Shown here: positions 38,092-45,948 of the stretch, piece after piece
Layout of the letters: each line of letters opens with the position of its first letter
Numbering within the stretch: position 1 is the stretch's first letter
Source of the DNA: Bacteroidales bacterium M7
GTDB taxonomy: Bacteria > Bacteroidota > Bacteroidia > Bacteroidales > Muribaculaceae
Assembly: GCA_001689515.1 (NCBI GenBank)
Contig: LUJR01000039.1
Span: 109,611 to 173,610, forward strand
DNA: 64,000 nt
Direction: 5' to 3'
Notes under the pieces: model-generated
Told to the model about the DNA's origin: nothing
The model's input: only the letters and a program-made list of their open reading frames with translations
The model's database searches: none
Position numbers and translations under genes: made by a program

Positions 38092-38219
38092 CGGCCGGCG
38101 GCACTCCGTTGCAAACACCTCGAACAAATACGAAGTCGGAATACCGCCGGCCGTGTAATACGGTAATATCTCCCGGCATCTCTATGCACGGGGATTCGTA
38201 TTTGTTCAATAGTGTTTGC
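38092..38219 (-). ncRNA. Leader-like RNA D without a downstream word
   Basis: A fourth copy of the plan: word a (about 38195-38219), b (38137-38153), a' (38111-38134) and b' (38092-38108). The b/b' stem pairs over 17 bp including two G-U pairs. The a/a' pairing is interrupted by a short mismatch, and no a'' follows b'. No gene with its own start signals follows; transcription would run into cassette C. It could be a free-standing RNA or a decayed cassette. Confidence 0.5.
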
Positions 38220-38224
38220 ACTGG

Positions 38225-38255
38225 CAAATGTCGGCACTTAAAAGTTAATGACAAA
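38225..38255 (-). promoter_or_regulatory. Promoter of leader-like RNA D
   Basis: On the minus strand, TTTG (38252-38255), a 19-bp spacer and GACATTTG (38225-38232). The start falls just before word a. Confidence 0.55.
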
Positions 38256-38318
38256 AAAAAAACGTTAATTATTTTTAATAGCTTGCTGCATATATTTTCC
38301 TTACAGTCTCAAACAAAA

Positions 38319-38349
38319 GCGCGGACAGCCAACGTGTGGCCATCCGCGC
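38319..38349 (-). terminator. Repeated terminator, copy 1
   Basis: GCGCGGA/TCCGCGC stem with an inner GCC/GGC pairing and a TTTTGTTT tail on the minus strand, downstream of DUF5053-like copy 2. Two near-identical copies end neighbouring operons. Confidence 0.75.
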
Positions 38350-38393
38350 CGGAAACTTCAGCAATATGTAGATAGATAGAAGACGAAAAGAAA

Positions 38394-38726
38394 CTACATA
38401 TTGTCTGAAAGTATCTGCAACTCGTATGCTATCGTGTCAAGGGCATCTTTGAGCTTTTCACGCTCCTCTGGCGTAAAATCATCAGGCTTGCCGTTTTTCA
38501 TATCGTGGTTGAGCTTATGGCATATCCATGAGCGCGAACGTCCGAAGAAACGCTCTGCGATATACGACATCTTGAGCACTTTAACTATGTCTTGCTCCTT
38601 CAGGTCCAGCACCCTCTGAGAGGGTGGCAGATTTCGACCGCGCTCCAAAGCTGCTTCGGCGAGCTTTTGCCCTTCCTCCGACTCGGCACGAGCCATTATT
38701 TCTTTTATAAATTCATCATTTTCCAT
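38394..38726 (-). CDS. DUF5053-like small regulator, copy 2
   Basis: A 110-aa protein with the DUF5053-like core AERFFGRSRSWICHKLN followed by FTPEEREKLKDALDTIAYEL. Unlike copies 1 and 4 it has an acidic N-terminal helix (ENDEFIKEIMARAESEEGQKLAEAALERG). It lies behind a 46-aa gene and a strong leftward promoter and ends at a repeated terminator. Role as a regulator is inferred. Confidence 0.75.
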   Translation of the reverse strand: MENDEFIKEIMARAESEEGQKLAEAALERGRNLPPSQRVLDLKEQDIVKVLKMSYIAERFFGRSRSWICHKLNHDMKNGKPDDFTPEEREKLKDALDTIAYELQILSDNM

Positions 38727-38781
38727 AATCAGTCATATAAAAGCCACTCCCCTTTCGGGGAGGGCTTGTTAGCTTGAGGGG

Positions 38782-38922
38782 TCAGAGCCTTGTGAGTTCC
38801 TTGACAATCGCCCGAGCTTTATCTCGGATGATTCGCTTGTCGCTCTTGTCGGTTGTCATCCTGAACAGCCTTATCAGCGCGACCGCCTCAATGATTCTCA
38901 GTTTGAATTTTTCGTCTTCCAT
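38782..38922 (-). CDS. Small basic protein (46 aa)
   Basis: A 46-aa highly charged protein (MEDEKFKLRIIEAVALIRLF, then MTTDKSDKRIIRDKARAIVKELTRL), predicted helical. It is first in a two-gene operon with DUF5053-like copy 2 and starts about 50 nt after a consensus promoter. It is below usual length cut-offs. The pairing of a 40-55 aa gene with a DUF5053-like gene recurs at three other places in the prophage, which supports coding. Confidence 0.55.
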   Translation of the reverse strand: MEDEKFKLRIIEAVALIRLFRMTTDKSDKRIIRDKARAIVKELTRL

Positions 38923-38977
38923 CTTGAAAATCTTTAGGGTTAAACATGTTAATTATCTCTTGTTCCTTTGAACAATA

Positions 38978-39009
38978 CAAAGTTAGTCAACTTTTGTTGG
39001 CTTTGCAAA
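38978..39009 (-). promoter_or_regulatory. Promoter of the 46-aa/DUF5053-like operon
   Basis: On the minus strand, TTTG (39006-39009), a 20-bp spacer and TAACTTTG (38978-38985): full consensus. Confidence 0.8.
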
Positions 39010-39064
39010 TTTTTCAGCAAGAAAATTCACTCAAAACGCATTTTTAACATTTTCCGAAACGAAA

Positions 39065-39093
39065 GCGCGGACAGCCGTAATGGCCATCCGCGC
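39065..39093 (-). terminator. Repeated terminator, copy 2
   Basis: GCGCGGA/TCCGCGC stem with a TTTCGTTTC tail on the minus strand, downstream of the DUF2442-HTH gene. Confidence 0.75.
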
Positions 39094-39161
39094 CGGACGG
39101 TATGGAGGTTGACACAAGAAGAAATATTTAAACTTCTACCCCCATGCCGTCCTTGATTTCC

Positions 39162-39569
39162 TTAGAACGTCACGGCTGCGTAGTCATGAGCGAGGGCATG
39201 GATGCCGTCAAGTATGACTTTTTCTCTGTCTTTTGACGGCTTCTTAAAGCCGTTGATATAGTTGCGCAGAAGTGTCGCGTCTATGCCTATCCTCCGTGCA
39301 AATTCCGACACCTTTATTTCCTTATGAGTAAGGAAGAAGCGTTGCATAGCAGTAGGCTCTGCATCGTCATAGGCAAAACTGTCAAAACTTATGTCTTCGT
39401 CAAGCCCCCTCCAGTGGATACCACGAAAACCAAACTTATAATCCAAGCGTTCGGAAGCGGTGGCATTCCTGAGATTAGGATACCAGAGTAAAGACTGGCG
39501 ATATTCCTTACCGCTCTCATCCACTCCGTAGATGTAGTCAGCGTCAAACCAAATCTGGGTAATCTTCAT
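39162..39569 (-). CDS. DUF2442-type protein with C-terminal HTH (candidate antitoxin/regulator)
   Basis: A 135-aa protein. The N-terminal half resembles DUF2442 (KITQIWFDADYIYGVDESGKEY, then SLLWYPNLRNATASERLDYKF). The C-terminal half is a helix-turn-helix (KVSEFARRIGIDATLLRNYINGFKKPS). The Met of MKITQIW is the family start; the longer frame overlaps the partner gene. DUF4160 and DUF2442 genes often occur as a pair with toxin-antitoxin character, and the HTH half would bind the operator in front of the pair. Family names are from memory. Confidence 0.75.
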   Translation of the reverse strand: MKITQIWFDADYIYGVDESGKEYRQSLLWYPNLRNATASERLDYKFGFRGIHWRGLDEDISFDSFAYDDAEPTAMQRFFLTHKEIKVSEFARRIGIDATLLRNYINGFKKPSKDREKVILDGIHALAHDYAAVTF

Positions 39570-39573
39570 ATCT

Positions 39574-39819
39574 CTACTGATTAAAATGTTCGTTCCATTT
39601 ATCAAAAATCTCCTGCTTCCTATCGGCAATCGCTTTTCTGATTTTGCGTAAATCGCCAGCCTTGATGTTATAACATTCGCGCTCTACGAATGTTTCTGTT
39701 TCCTTGTCCCAGTCAAAGGTCGCATAACCGTCAGCACCTTCTACATGTACATGGATAGGCTCGTGTTCCTTGCTCCAAAAGAAAAAGCTGTAGCCGTATA
39801 GGTTGAAAATTTCTGGCAT
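39574..39819 (-). CDS. DUF4160-type protein, partner of the DUF2442-HTH gene
   Basis: An 81-aa protein with the DUF4160 pattern: PEIFNLYGYSFFFWSKEHEPIHVHVEG, then ADGYATFDWD and the ending RKIRKAIADRKQEIFDKWNEHF. It is first in the two-gene operon, 4 nt before the DUF2442-HTH gene, directly behind a promoter with a palindromic operator. Possible toxin of a toxin-antitoxin-like pair; biochemical activity is not known to me. Confidence 0.75.
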   Translation of the reverse strand: MPEIFNLYGYSFFFWSKEHEPIHVHVEGADGYATFDWDKETETFVERECYNIKAGDLRKIRKAIADRKQEIFDKWNEHFNQ

Positions 39820-39840
39820 AGTATTCAATGCTTGTGCATG

Positions 39841-39871
39841 CAAATATAGGTATTATTTTTAATACCTCAAA
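39841..39871 (-). promoter_or_regulatory. Promoter with palindromic operator in its spacer
   Basis: On the minus strand, TTTG (39868-39871), a 19-bp spacer and TATATTTG (39841-39848). The spacer is filled by a perfect 8-4-8 inverted repeat (39848-39867, arms AGGTATTA/TAATACCT). A bound repressor would block RNA polymerase, and the HTH protein of the operon is the obvious candidate. Confidence 0.8.
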
Positions 39872-39910
39872 ATACTATGACCTAATTTTACGACGCCCGA
39901 CCTAACGAAA

Positions 39911-39939
39911 GCGCGGACAGCCATAATGGCCATCCGCGC
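39911..39939 (-). terminator. Repeated terminator, copy 3
   Basis: GCGCGGA/TCCGCGC stem with a TTTCGTT tail on the minus strand, downstream of DUF5053-like copy 3. Confidence 0.75.
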
Positions 39940-40034
39940 CGTAACTCTGAGACATGAAACGTAATTGTTTGCAGTCAATAATCAATCATTCCTCAGAGGT
40001 TGTCTGCTGTTTAGTGTCAAATTAAACAAGCAAC

Positions 40035-40289
40035 TTATAGAGTGTCGGCTGCTCGGCGTATGCGGTCGGACAGGTCGCACAGTGCGCCCTTTAGCTGCAT
40101 GGCTTCTTCGGGGGTAAAACCGCCCATGCCTCCGTTACCGTCTATACCGTCCATCTTGTGATAGAGCCACGACGCGGACTTGCCGAAGTAGGTGCGGGCG
40201 ATGTCACGCCAGGAGACAGCCACGAGGATATCTGACATTTTATGTTTTACGTCCGGGATAAGCGTTTTAACTTGCATGATAGTTTCCAT
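40035..40289 (-). CDS. DUF5053-like small regulator, copy 3
   Basis: An 84-aa protein with the closest match to the family pattern: SWRDIARTYFGKSASWLYHKMDG followed by FTPEEAMQLKGALCDLSDRI. The Met at MQVKTL, 12 nt downstream, is an alternative start. It follows a 54-aa gene in a two-gene operon with its own promoter and terminator, like copy 2. Confidence 0.78.
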   Translation of the reverse strand: METIMQVKTLIPDVKHKMSDILVAVSWRDIARTYFGKSASWLYHKMDGIDGNGGMGGFTPEEAMQLKGALCDLSDRIRRAADTL

Positions 40290-40336
40290 AGGAAGTCGTT
40301 TTTAAGCCTCCCCTCTTGTGAGAGGGAGGCGGGGTT

Positions 40337-40501
40337 TCAGGGGAGGTCGATGAGTTCTGCCAGAAGCTGCTCGATGTAGTAAATCATCTGCGGATATCCG
40401 TTAGGGTAGCTCTTTCGGTAGTTGCGGATAGCAGTTATCAGTTCTTCCTCTTTTTCAGTAAGTTTGATTGCCTCTTTGCGTTTACGATTTTGTGGTTTCA
40501 T
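40337..40501 (-). CDS. Small charged protein (54 aa)
   Basis: A 54-aa protein (MKPQNRKRKEAIKLTEKEEEL, then ITAIRNYRKSYPNGYPQMIYYIEQLLAELIDLP) with a basic start and two helices. It lies about 30 nt behind a consensus -7 box and 47 nt before DUF5053-like copy 3. It occupies the same place as the 46-, 41- and 40-aa genes in front of the other copies. Function unknown. Confidence 0.6.
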   Translation of the reverse strand: MKPQNRKRKEAIKLTEKEEELITAIRNYRKSYPNGYPQMIYYIEQLLAELIDLP

Positions 40502-40530
40502 TGTGTTGTTGGATGTTTAATTTGACAACA

Positions 40531-40553
40531 CAAATATACTACGAATTTTCGTA
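40531..40553 (-). promoter_or_regulatory. Promoter and palindrome before the 54-aa gene
   Basis: On the minus strand, TATATTTG (40531-40538) with a GTTG about 20 bp upstream. The spacer contains a 6-2-6 palindrome TACGAA/TTCGTA (40540-40553), a likely operator. Confidence 0.65.
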
Positions 40554-40656
40554 TTAAACAACCTTTCAAGCCGAAAAGATTATAGAAAATGTAGATTTAA
40601 CATTTGCCGTCCCAAAGTGACGGAAAAATTTGGCGGAAACTCAGTCAATTATTCCG

Positions 40657-41061
40657 TCACTTGCCGTAACCGCCCTCGGCGAGCATCTTGCCTATATGCT
40701 CCTTGACAAAATCATAGTATTCGTACTTTATATCCTTGAGGGTCTGGCGGTAGAGGATGCCGTAGAGGGGGCGGTTGTAGATCTGATAATTGCCGTTGCG
40801 CTTCATGTCGAGGAAACGCATGTAGATAGGGATGTCCACGCTGATGGAGGCGGACGATCCCGATGCCGACACCGAAAACCGTGCCGCCGTCAGAGTGCGG
40901 AGCAGATGGAACGTACGCCGCCCCTGCTCCGCATCGGGCGATTTATAGATGCGCTCTATGGCGCGTGACCTCTGCTCGGCAAACACGTCACGCACTCCGC
41001 GTGTGAGCTGCTGCTTGAGATACTGCGCCTTGAGTGTGGAGGGCTCCTGCATCATGGTCAT
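40657..41061 (-). CDS. Tail/connector protein, unknown
   Basis: A 134-aa protein with a helical N terminus (TLKAQYLKQQLTRGVRDVFAEQRSRAIERI) and a beta-rich middle (RFSVSASGSSASISVDIPIYMRFLDMK). It overlaps the previous gene by ATGA and ends the head-connector block. Size and place fit an HK97 gp10-like or tail-completion protein; no motif proves it. Confidence 0.6.
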   Translation of the reverse strand: MTMMQEPSTLKAQYLKQQLTRGVRDVFAEQRSRAIERIYKSPDAEQGRRTFHLLRTLTAARFSVSASGSSASISVDIPIYMRFLDMKRNGNYQIYNRPLYGILYRQTLKDIKYEYYDFVKEHIGKMLAEGGYGK

Positions 41062-41486
41062 ATGGCTGTGAACGACATGGACCAGCCCACATACGAGCGA
41101 TAAAACGAAGTCTCGGGCATGATGGATATGGTCTGAGGCTCAATCCGCATGACATGGCAGCCGGCAAAGCGGTCGGCAAGCAGACAGTCACGCACTTTCA
41201 GCAACGCCCTCTGCGTACGGGCAAGCACGTCCATCACCCCCTCGCGCTGCACATCAGCGTCAGCCATCACGAATATCAGACACACATTGCGGTCAAGGCA
41301 TGTATCAACGCCGCCGCTCATTTCCGCCGAGGGAGGGAGAAAAAACAGCTGGATGCCACGCGACACCTGCCGGTCTATCTCCTTGCCCATATTCTCATCT
41401 ACCGTGATACCCACAGCCTTGGCTATGTCATCGACACGCTCCGCCATCTGCTCCCAGTAGCGGGCAAATTCGTCAATGCTTATCAT
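41058..41486 (-). CDS. Candidate tail terminator/completion protein
   Basis: A 142-aa protein. Its alternating pattern (NVCLIFVMADADVQREGVMDVLARTQRALLKVRDCL) and the end (SFYRSYVGWSMSFTAI) are like phage tail-completion proteins. It overlaps the endolysin gene by 14 nt and the next gene by 4 nt, so all three are coupled. Assignment rests on position and size. Confidence 0.5.
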   Translation of the reverse strand: MISIDEFARYWEQMAERVDDIAKAVGITVDENMGKEIDRQVSRGIQLFFLPPSAEMSGGVDTCLDRNVCLIFVMADADVQREGVMDVLARTQRALLKVRDCLLADRFAGCHVMRIEPQTISIMPETSFYRSYVGWSMSFTAI

Positions 41487-41919
41487 AGCCGTTGAGATAT
41501 ATGTCCGCTTCTGCCTTGCGGCGTGTCACTAATCCGGGCACCACGCTCCCCTTGGCGCGGGTCCATCGGCTGAACTCATAGGGTATGGATGGGTCGGACG
41601 CATCGGCTTTGACCTTGCGGAGCAATGCGGACTTCTTGAGGGCACCGACACCGACATTGTATGCGAAACTCAGAAGCGCATCATACTGATGCTGCTTGAG
41701 TCCTTGGGGCAACACTGGATCAAGGCTGCGGGCAAACGTCTCGATATCACGCTCAAACAGTTCGACAGCCTTTGCATGGGATATCACCATACCGGAGCGG
41801 ACATCAGGTCCCGTGTGGCCGTAGCCGATGGTCAATACACCGGCGGGGCACAGGTAGGCTGCGAGCTTGCACCCCTCGAAGCCCTTGATTAATTCCTTGA
41901 TTTTGTCTGACGGTCTCAT
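41473..41919 (-). CDS. Endolysin, GH24 (T4/P21-type) lysozyme
   Basis: A 148-aa muramidase that cleaves peptidoglycan at lysis. The catalytic triad pattern E-x8-C-x5-T is present (Glu15, Cys24, Thr30), followed by IGYGHT. It has no signal peptide or membrane anchor, so release needs the holin encoded 5 kb upstream in the same operon. It sits apart from the holin and spanin genes, among connector genes, and overlaps the gene before it by ATGA. Confidence 0.92.
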   Translation of the reverse strand: MRPSDKIKELIKGFEGCKLAAYLCPAGVLTIGYGHTGPDVRSGMVISHAKAVELFERDIETFARSLDPVLPQGLKQHQYDALLSFAYNVGVGALKKSALLRKVKADASDPSIPYEFSRWTRAKGSVVPGLVTRRKAEADIYLNGYDKH

Positions 41920-42683
41920 TTCATGTTGGTTTTATCGTGTAAATACTCAAATTTCATCTTGTACAGGTAGAGCAGCACATCCAGATAAGGAGCTTCATCA
42001 ACATCCTTGACGGTGCCGAATACACCGGCGGCAGCCACTTCAAACGTCACTCCAGCCCAACCGGTATGATCATCGGCTCTCTTGGATCCGCCAGCAGGTT
42101 TGAATATTATGCCAAGGTCAACCGGCTCGCCGTTGAGCTGTACCGGCGCGGAAACAATAGCCTCCCAGACTGCCGAGAACAACGTCACCGAGTGCAACAC
42201 CAGCTCAGGCGGAGGCGTAGATCCGTCAGGGATATGGTATAGTACACGCGCCATCTCTACGGCTGCATCACTGTCGCCACCGCCCACCTCTCGGAGCAGA
42301 TTGAGGCAGCGGACAAACTCGCCAAACTTTACTCCATGTAGAAAATCACCGGGACCTTGCCACTCGGAGAACACCGGCATCAGATTGCATACGGTATCAA
42401 GCCTGGCAATATCGCGTCCGTCATGTGTCCTGGTTACAAAGGCAGCCATAGCCGGCATGAACCGCTCCGTCTCGGTGCGGTACTGCTCCACAAGATCGGT
42501 GTAGAGATAATTGCGTAGACCAAGCAGCCATGACAGCCAGCTGACCATGAAATCACGCACTGTCAACGCCCCGTAGTTAAGAAGCATAGCCAGCTTGAGC
42601 AATCGGCGGTATTGCTCATGGGTCAGCTCGTCCACATGCTCGGGAACTGCGACCTCCTTGCCTTTGAATATCCCTTTAATCAT
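41916..42683 (-). CDS. Unknown structural-region protein
   Basis: A 255-aa protein with a helical N-terminal half (LTHEQYRRLLKLAMLLNYGALTVRDFMVSWLSWLLGL) and no recognised motif. It lies 1 nt from the connector-like gene upstream and overlaps the endolysin start by ATGA. Tail assembly chaperone or connector are possible by position. Confidence 0.55.
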   Translation of the reverse strand: MIKGIFKGKEVAVPEHVDELTHEQYRRLLKLAMLLNYGALTVRDFMVSWLSWLLGLRNYLYTDLVEQYRTETERFMPAMAAFVTRTHDGRDIARLDTVCNLMPVFSEWQGPGDFLHGVKFGEFVRCLNLLREVGGGDSDAAVEMARVLYHIPDGSTPPPELVLHSVTLFSAVWEAIVSAPVQLNGEPVDLGIIFKPAGGSKRADDHTGWAGVTFEVAAAGVFGTVKDVDEAPYLDVLLYLYKMKFEYLHDKTNMK

Positions 42684-42684
42684 A

Positions 42685-43623
42685 TCAGTAACTTATACCT
42701 TTGGAGTGGATGTGGGGACCCTCGGGCATCTCCACGTGAACGTCATCGCCGTCCATCTCCTCGATCATATTCTGCAATGTCACCATATACCGCGCCGCGT
42801 CATCGCCGAGAGACTGTGCTACAGCCTGTCGTGCCTCACGCTCAGCTTTCATACGCTGAGTGACTGATGCGCTCTGCTGGATCTGCACGATACCTTCAGG
42901 TAATACTTCCACCGGCAGACGCTCCACAGCCTTCTTGATGGTAAGCAGAGCCGTGATGGTGCGGGCGCATTCGCCCAATGCCGACACTTCGGGCTTCCCT
43001 GCCATTATGTCAGAGAAATATGCCGCGCCGATGACCGGTAAGATCTGCGTGGTCTGCACCTCGCGTATCATCGGCATAAGGGTCAGAAACAGTCTCGACG
43101 ATGATATGACATAATAGCGGTCAAACTCAGCCTTGGAACGCAACAGCAGCGCGGAGCGTGAAGAATATGCCGTTGATGACTCCCAGAAGTCAGGCAATGA
43201 GCCGTCAAGCATATCGATAAGCATATCGACAGCCTCATAAGCCATACGGCGTATATTTGCCTCGTCCTTGAATGCCTCAAGTGCCGTCAATCTGTCCTCA
43301 TTCTCCCCTACCCGTCTGGCGCGCCCTGTAGTGTCATGCTGGGCATCAAGCGTAGGTATGATGCGCGTCCATGCAAACAGTGCCACAGCCTTCTGCAACA
43401 CTGCCACCAGCGCATCCATCGTGTCATCAATCCGTTGTGACATATAGTGACGGCTGAGAACCGCGACAACATCAGCTCCGACAATTGCACTGACATCCCT
43501 GACTCCGAACGGCAGCACTGGGCGCCACTTGTCAAATGCCAGCCGTGAGGACACAAGCCCCACCGCAGCCACTATCTCCTCCGCGCCGTCAGCGCGTACA
43601 TCGAATAACTCAAACTGCATCAC
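42685..43623 (-). CDS. Candidate head-tail connector protein
   Basis: A 312-aa, mostly helical protein. It resembles proteins I associate with DUF6712 of Bacteroidetes phages (tentative). It follows portal and PLD-like genes and precedes tail-completion candidates, so a role at the head-tail joint is likely. It overlaps the PLD-like gene by 14 nt. Confidence 0.5.
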   Translation of the reverse strand: MMQFELFDVRADGAEEIVAAVGLVSSRLAFDKWRPVLPFGVRDVSAIVGADVVAVLSRHYMSQRIDDTMDALVAVLQKAVALFAWTRIIPTLDAQHDTTGRARRVGENEDRLTALEAFKDEANIRRMAYEAVDMLIDMLDGSLPDFWESSTAYSSRSALLLRSKAEFDRYYVISSSRLFLTLMPMIREVQTTQILPVIGAAYFSDIMAGKPEVSALGECARTITALLTIKKAVERLPVEVLPEGIVQIQQSASVTQRMKAEREARQAVAQSLGDDAARYMVTLQNMIEEMDGDDVHVEMPEGPHIHSKGISY

Positions 43624-44284
43624 GTTTCAAAATATAAGGGGTCCAACCATCAAAATCATTATTGAACGACTGGATTTCATCAAACACAATTTCTTTATAA
43701 AAGCGAGCCAATCCTGTATCAACAGTTATGACAGCACACTCTGAGCGAGGATTGGTATTTACATTGGCACTGCTCTCTATGCAAAAGTCAAAGCTATCGC
43801 CGAAACCAGCCATAACCTTAGAGTGATTTCTGAATATGGCAACACGTCCTCCGAATCCTTTAACCAGCTCCCGTAGTTTCAAGTAGACAGGCATATAACT
43901 TGCCTGGAATATTTCACCGACATAGAAGTCTATATGTCCCAGAACGCCCCGTGCAAGCCATTTTTCTATTTCGTCAACATCGGTAAGAGCCATGCACCAG
44001 GTAGAAATAAGCACGTATTCCACCCGTTGCTGTTTTATGATGACACGTAAATAAGTAAGCGCATCGACATCTCCAAACGAGAAGCAGTGATATGCAGCCC
44101 CTTGTTCAAAGTGCCAAGGCAAAGATTCCTCCAAATGAAGTTCGGATTTAACTCGTCTCTCAAAATACCGTCCATTAGTACGGAACACGACTACATGACG
44201 GTCTTTGTTAGGGTCATCAGGCCTATCCGCGCCTTCATCTTTGCCTCTTACACTACTTGTATTGTTGACAAAAAGCTTACGCAT
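43610..44284 (-). CDS. Phospholipase D-like protein beside portal
   Basis: A 224-aa protein with one PLD/HKD-like motif: NHSKVMAGFGDSFDF followed by IESSANVNTNPRSE, which supplies His, Lys, Ser and Asn of the active site. Such single-motif proteins act as dimeric nucleases or phosphotransferases. Upstream, YVLISTWCMALTDVDEIEKWL is the expected first strand-helix of the fold. It overlaps portal by 8 nt, suggesting it is made with the head. A packaging or injected nuclease is a reasonable guess. Confidence 0.65.
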   Translation of the reverse strand: MRKLFVNNTSSVRGKDEGADRPDDPNKDRHVVVFRTNGRYFERRVKSELHLEESLPWHFEQGAAYHCFSFGDVDALTYLRVIIKQQRVEYVLISTWCMALTDVDEIEKWLARGVLGHIDFYVGEIFQASYMPVYLKLRELVKGFGGRVAIFRNHSKVMAGFGDSFDFCIESSANVNTNPRSECAVITVDTGLARFYKEIVFDEIQSFNNDFDGWTPYILKRDAV

Positions 44285-45644
44285 TGGCTTTCATGCGGTT
44301 TTGAGGATTGACATTTTTCTCGGCATCCACCACAGGACGGTAGAAGCCCACTCTAAGATCTGTGCCAGGCAATGCGGAGCGTAGCAGCTCGTTCCACGGA
44401 GCAGACAGCACCATGTCGGGCAATGCGGTCTCGGAGGCGTTGTAGACCTTGAGACTATATAACTTTTCAGAGCCAGAGCCGAGTTTGGTGTCAAGTATAA
44501 GATTGGAGAGAGCCGGGTCAAGCCCGAAGCCGCTTGTAGCAGCTGAATCGGCTTTGCGTCCGATTGCCACCTGAGCATCTATGTAATCCTTGATTTTCTT
44601 GTCTACAGGGGTGATTTTCCAGCCCTCGAACTCATTAGCTCCGGCGTTGTAATAGTGTGTAGTGTGCATGAATTTCCCGGCATTCTTGCGCCCTGTCATG
44701 GTGGAGGCAAACGCTTCCATAGCTTCATCCTTGAAATCCTCAAGCATCTTCTCCGTGTAAGTCTGCCCTGTAGTACGGCAATAATCCTGTATGCGCTCAC
44801 GGGCTGCGTCCCAGTAGGATTGCGGAGATTCGATGTGGAGACTTATCGCCGAGGCATTTTCATTGTAGGCAGCCAATACACCTGCCAGCGATCCGGCAAG
44901 TTCAAGCCACTCAAAAGCACCTACAAAACGCGGTACGCTATAATAGTCATGGGCGAAGCTATACAGGTTGTAATACGCCAATGATTCGGGATATTTCACC
45001 GGGTCAGTAGGATCAAACAGCGGCAGAATCCTTGTCTTGCGTGATGTGGGATAAGGGAAATCAGCAATCATGGCGTGTGTCGGCAGCGACTTGTCATCAC
45101 CGGGATAGAGGTACCGCACTTTGGTAGCCGGCACATGCTCCACTCTCAGCAACCGGGAATTGCGTCCGATTCTCGAGCCTCGATTACGGGTGTACTTCAC
45201 CCAAAATCCCTCAAGGTGCATCATGTCTACTAAGCAACGGTGCATCTGCCGTTTCCAATCTGAGGATGCAAGTATAGACAGAGCTGCATCATCATTGACC
45301 CAGTGGCGGTAAGGTGTCACGCCGTCATCCCCCAGAGCATCCTTATAGAGACGCGGGCCTTCACCCCATTGCAGTCCGACTTTCTTGCCCATGATACCCT
45401 CTCCGGCGTAAAACCGCTCAAGAGTCCGGCATACATAACCAGGCAAATCGTTGTCATCACCATAAGGTATGATCCTTACACCGTTGACCGAGGTGTAATT
45501 ATTAGGAGTATCAGCTCCAGCAATATACGAAGCCGAGGAGAGAGACCCAAGGGAGCGACCGCCCATTGAGAAACTGTATATTGATCCGTCTCCGGCATCT
45601 ATGAAACCGAAATTTCCGGCTCTGCGTATAATCATATCTCCCAT
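44277..45644 (-). CDS. Portal protein
   Basis: A 455-aa protein forming the DNA gateway of the capsid. Typical portal features are VNGVRIIPYGDDNDLPGYVCRTL near the N terminus, a wing domain with RVEHVPATKVRYLYPGDD, and a long helix (EKMLEDFKDEAMEAFASTMTG). The C terminus carries the FGLDPALSNLILDTKLGSGSEKLYSL clip-crown segment. Portal lies downstream of the lysis genes rather than next to terL, an unusual order. Confidence 0.82.
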   Translation of the reverse strand: MGDMIIRRAGNFGFIDAGDGSIYSFSMGGRSLGSLSSASYIAGADTPNNYTSVNGVRIIPYGDDNDLPGYVCRTLERFYAGEGIMGKKVGLQWGEGPRLYKDALGDDGVTPYRHWVNDDAALSILASSDWKRQMHRCLVDMMHLEGFWVKYTRNRGSRIGRNSRLLRVEHVPATKVRYLYPGDDKSLPTHAMIADFPYPTSRKTRILPLFDPTDPVKYPESLAYYNLYSFAHDYYSVPRFVGAFEWLELAGSLAGVLAAYNENASAISLHIESPQSYWDAARERIQDYCRTTGQTYTEKMLEDFKDEAMEAFASTMTGRKNAGKFMHTTHYYNAGANEFEGWKITPVDKKIKDYIDAQVAIGRKADSAATSGFGLDPALSNLILDTKLGSGSEKLYSLKVYNASETALPDMVLSAPWNELLRSALPGTDLRVGFYRPVVDAEKNVNPQNRMKANA

Positions 45645-45648
45645 AATG

Positions 45649-45948
45649 TCAGCTTAAGATTGTAGCCATACCGTTAAACTCAACTATCAATGGCTGCCAG
45701 CACACAAGATTTTCCCCTGTATCTACGTCACGAAAAAACAGTTTGTGCGAGGCATCCGCCACGTCATCATCACCAGCTTTCGGACGCAGAACCGCGCGGC
45801 ACACGCGCCTAAGATCGCCACCGCGTCTGCGTTGTCGGTCCCACTTGCGAAACGCAAAACTGAACGGCTCGCCAGCTGCCGTGGATGCTTTCATACGCTC
45901 CACCGCCTCAAAAACCCCTATGGTCATTTTGTCTTGTATCGTTTCCAT
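45649..45948 (-). CDS. Small basic protein before portal
   Basis: A 99-aa protein with a basic central region (FRKWDRQRRRGGDLRRVCRAVLRPKAG) and a beta-rich end (HKLFFRDVDTGENLVCWQPLIVEFNG). It lies 4 nt before portal and overlaps the spanin candidate by 25 nt. Function unknown, possibly a head-completion factor. Confidence 0.6.
   Translation of the reverse strand: METIQDKMTIGVFEAVERMKASTAAGEPFSFAFRKWDRQRRRGGDLRRVCRAVLRPKAGDDDVADASHKLFFRDVDTGENLVCWQPLIVEFNGMATILS

Noticed and set aside
37780..38127. Long open extension upstream of the 111-aa gene of cassette C
   Set aside because: It crosses the promoter and the whole structured leader; equivalent extensions in A and B are not conserved, so it is probably a chance open frame.
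38774..38971. Plus-strand 65-aa ORF
   Set aside because: Antisense shadow of the 46-aa gene, which has promoter and operon context.
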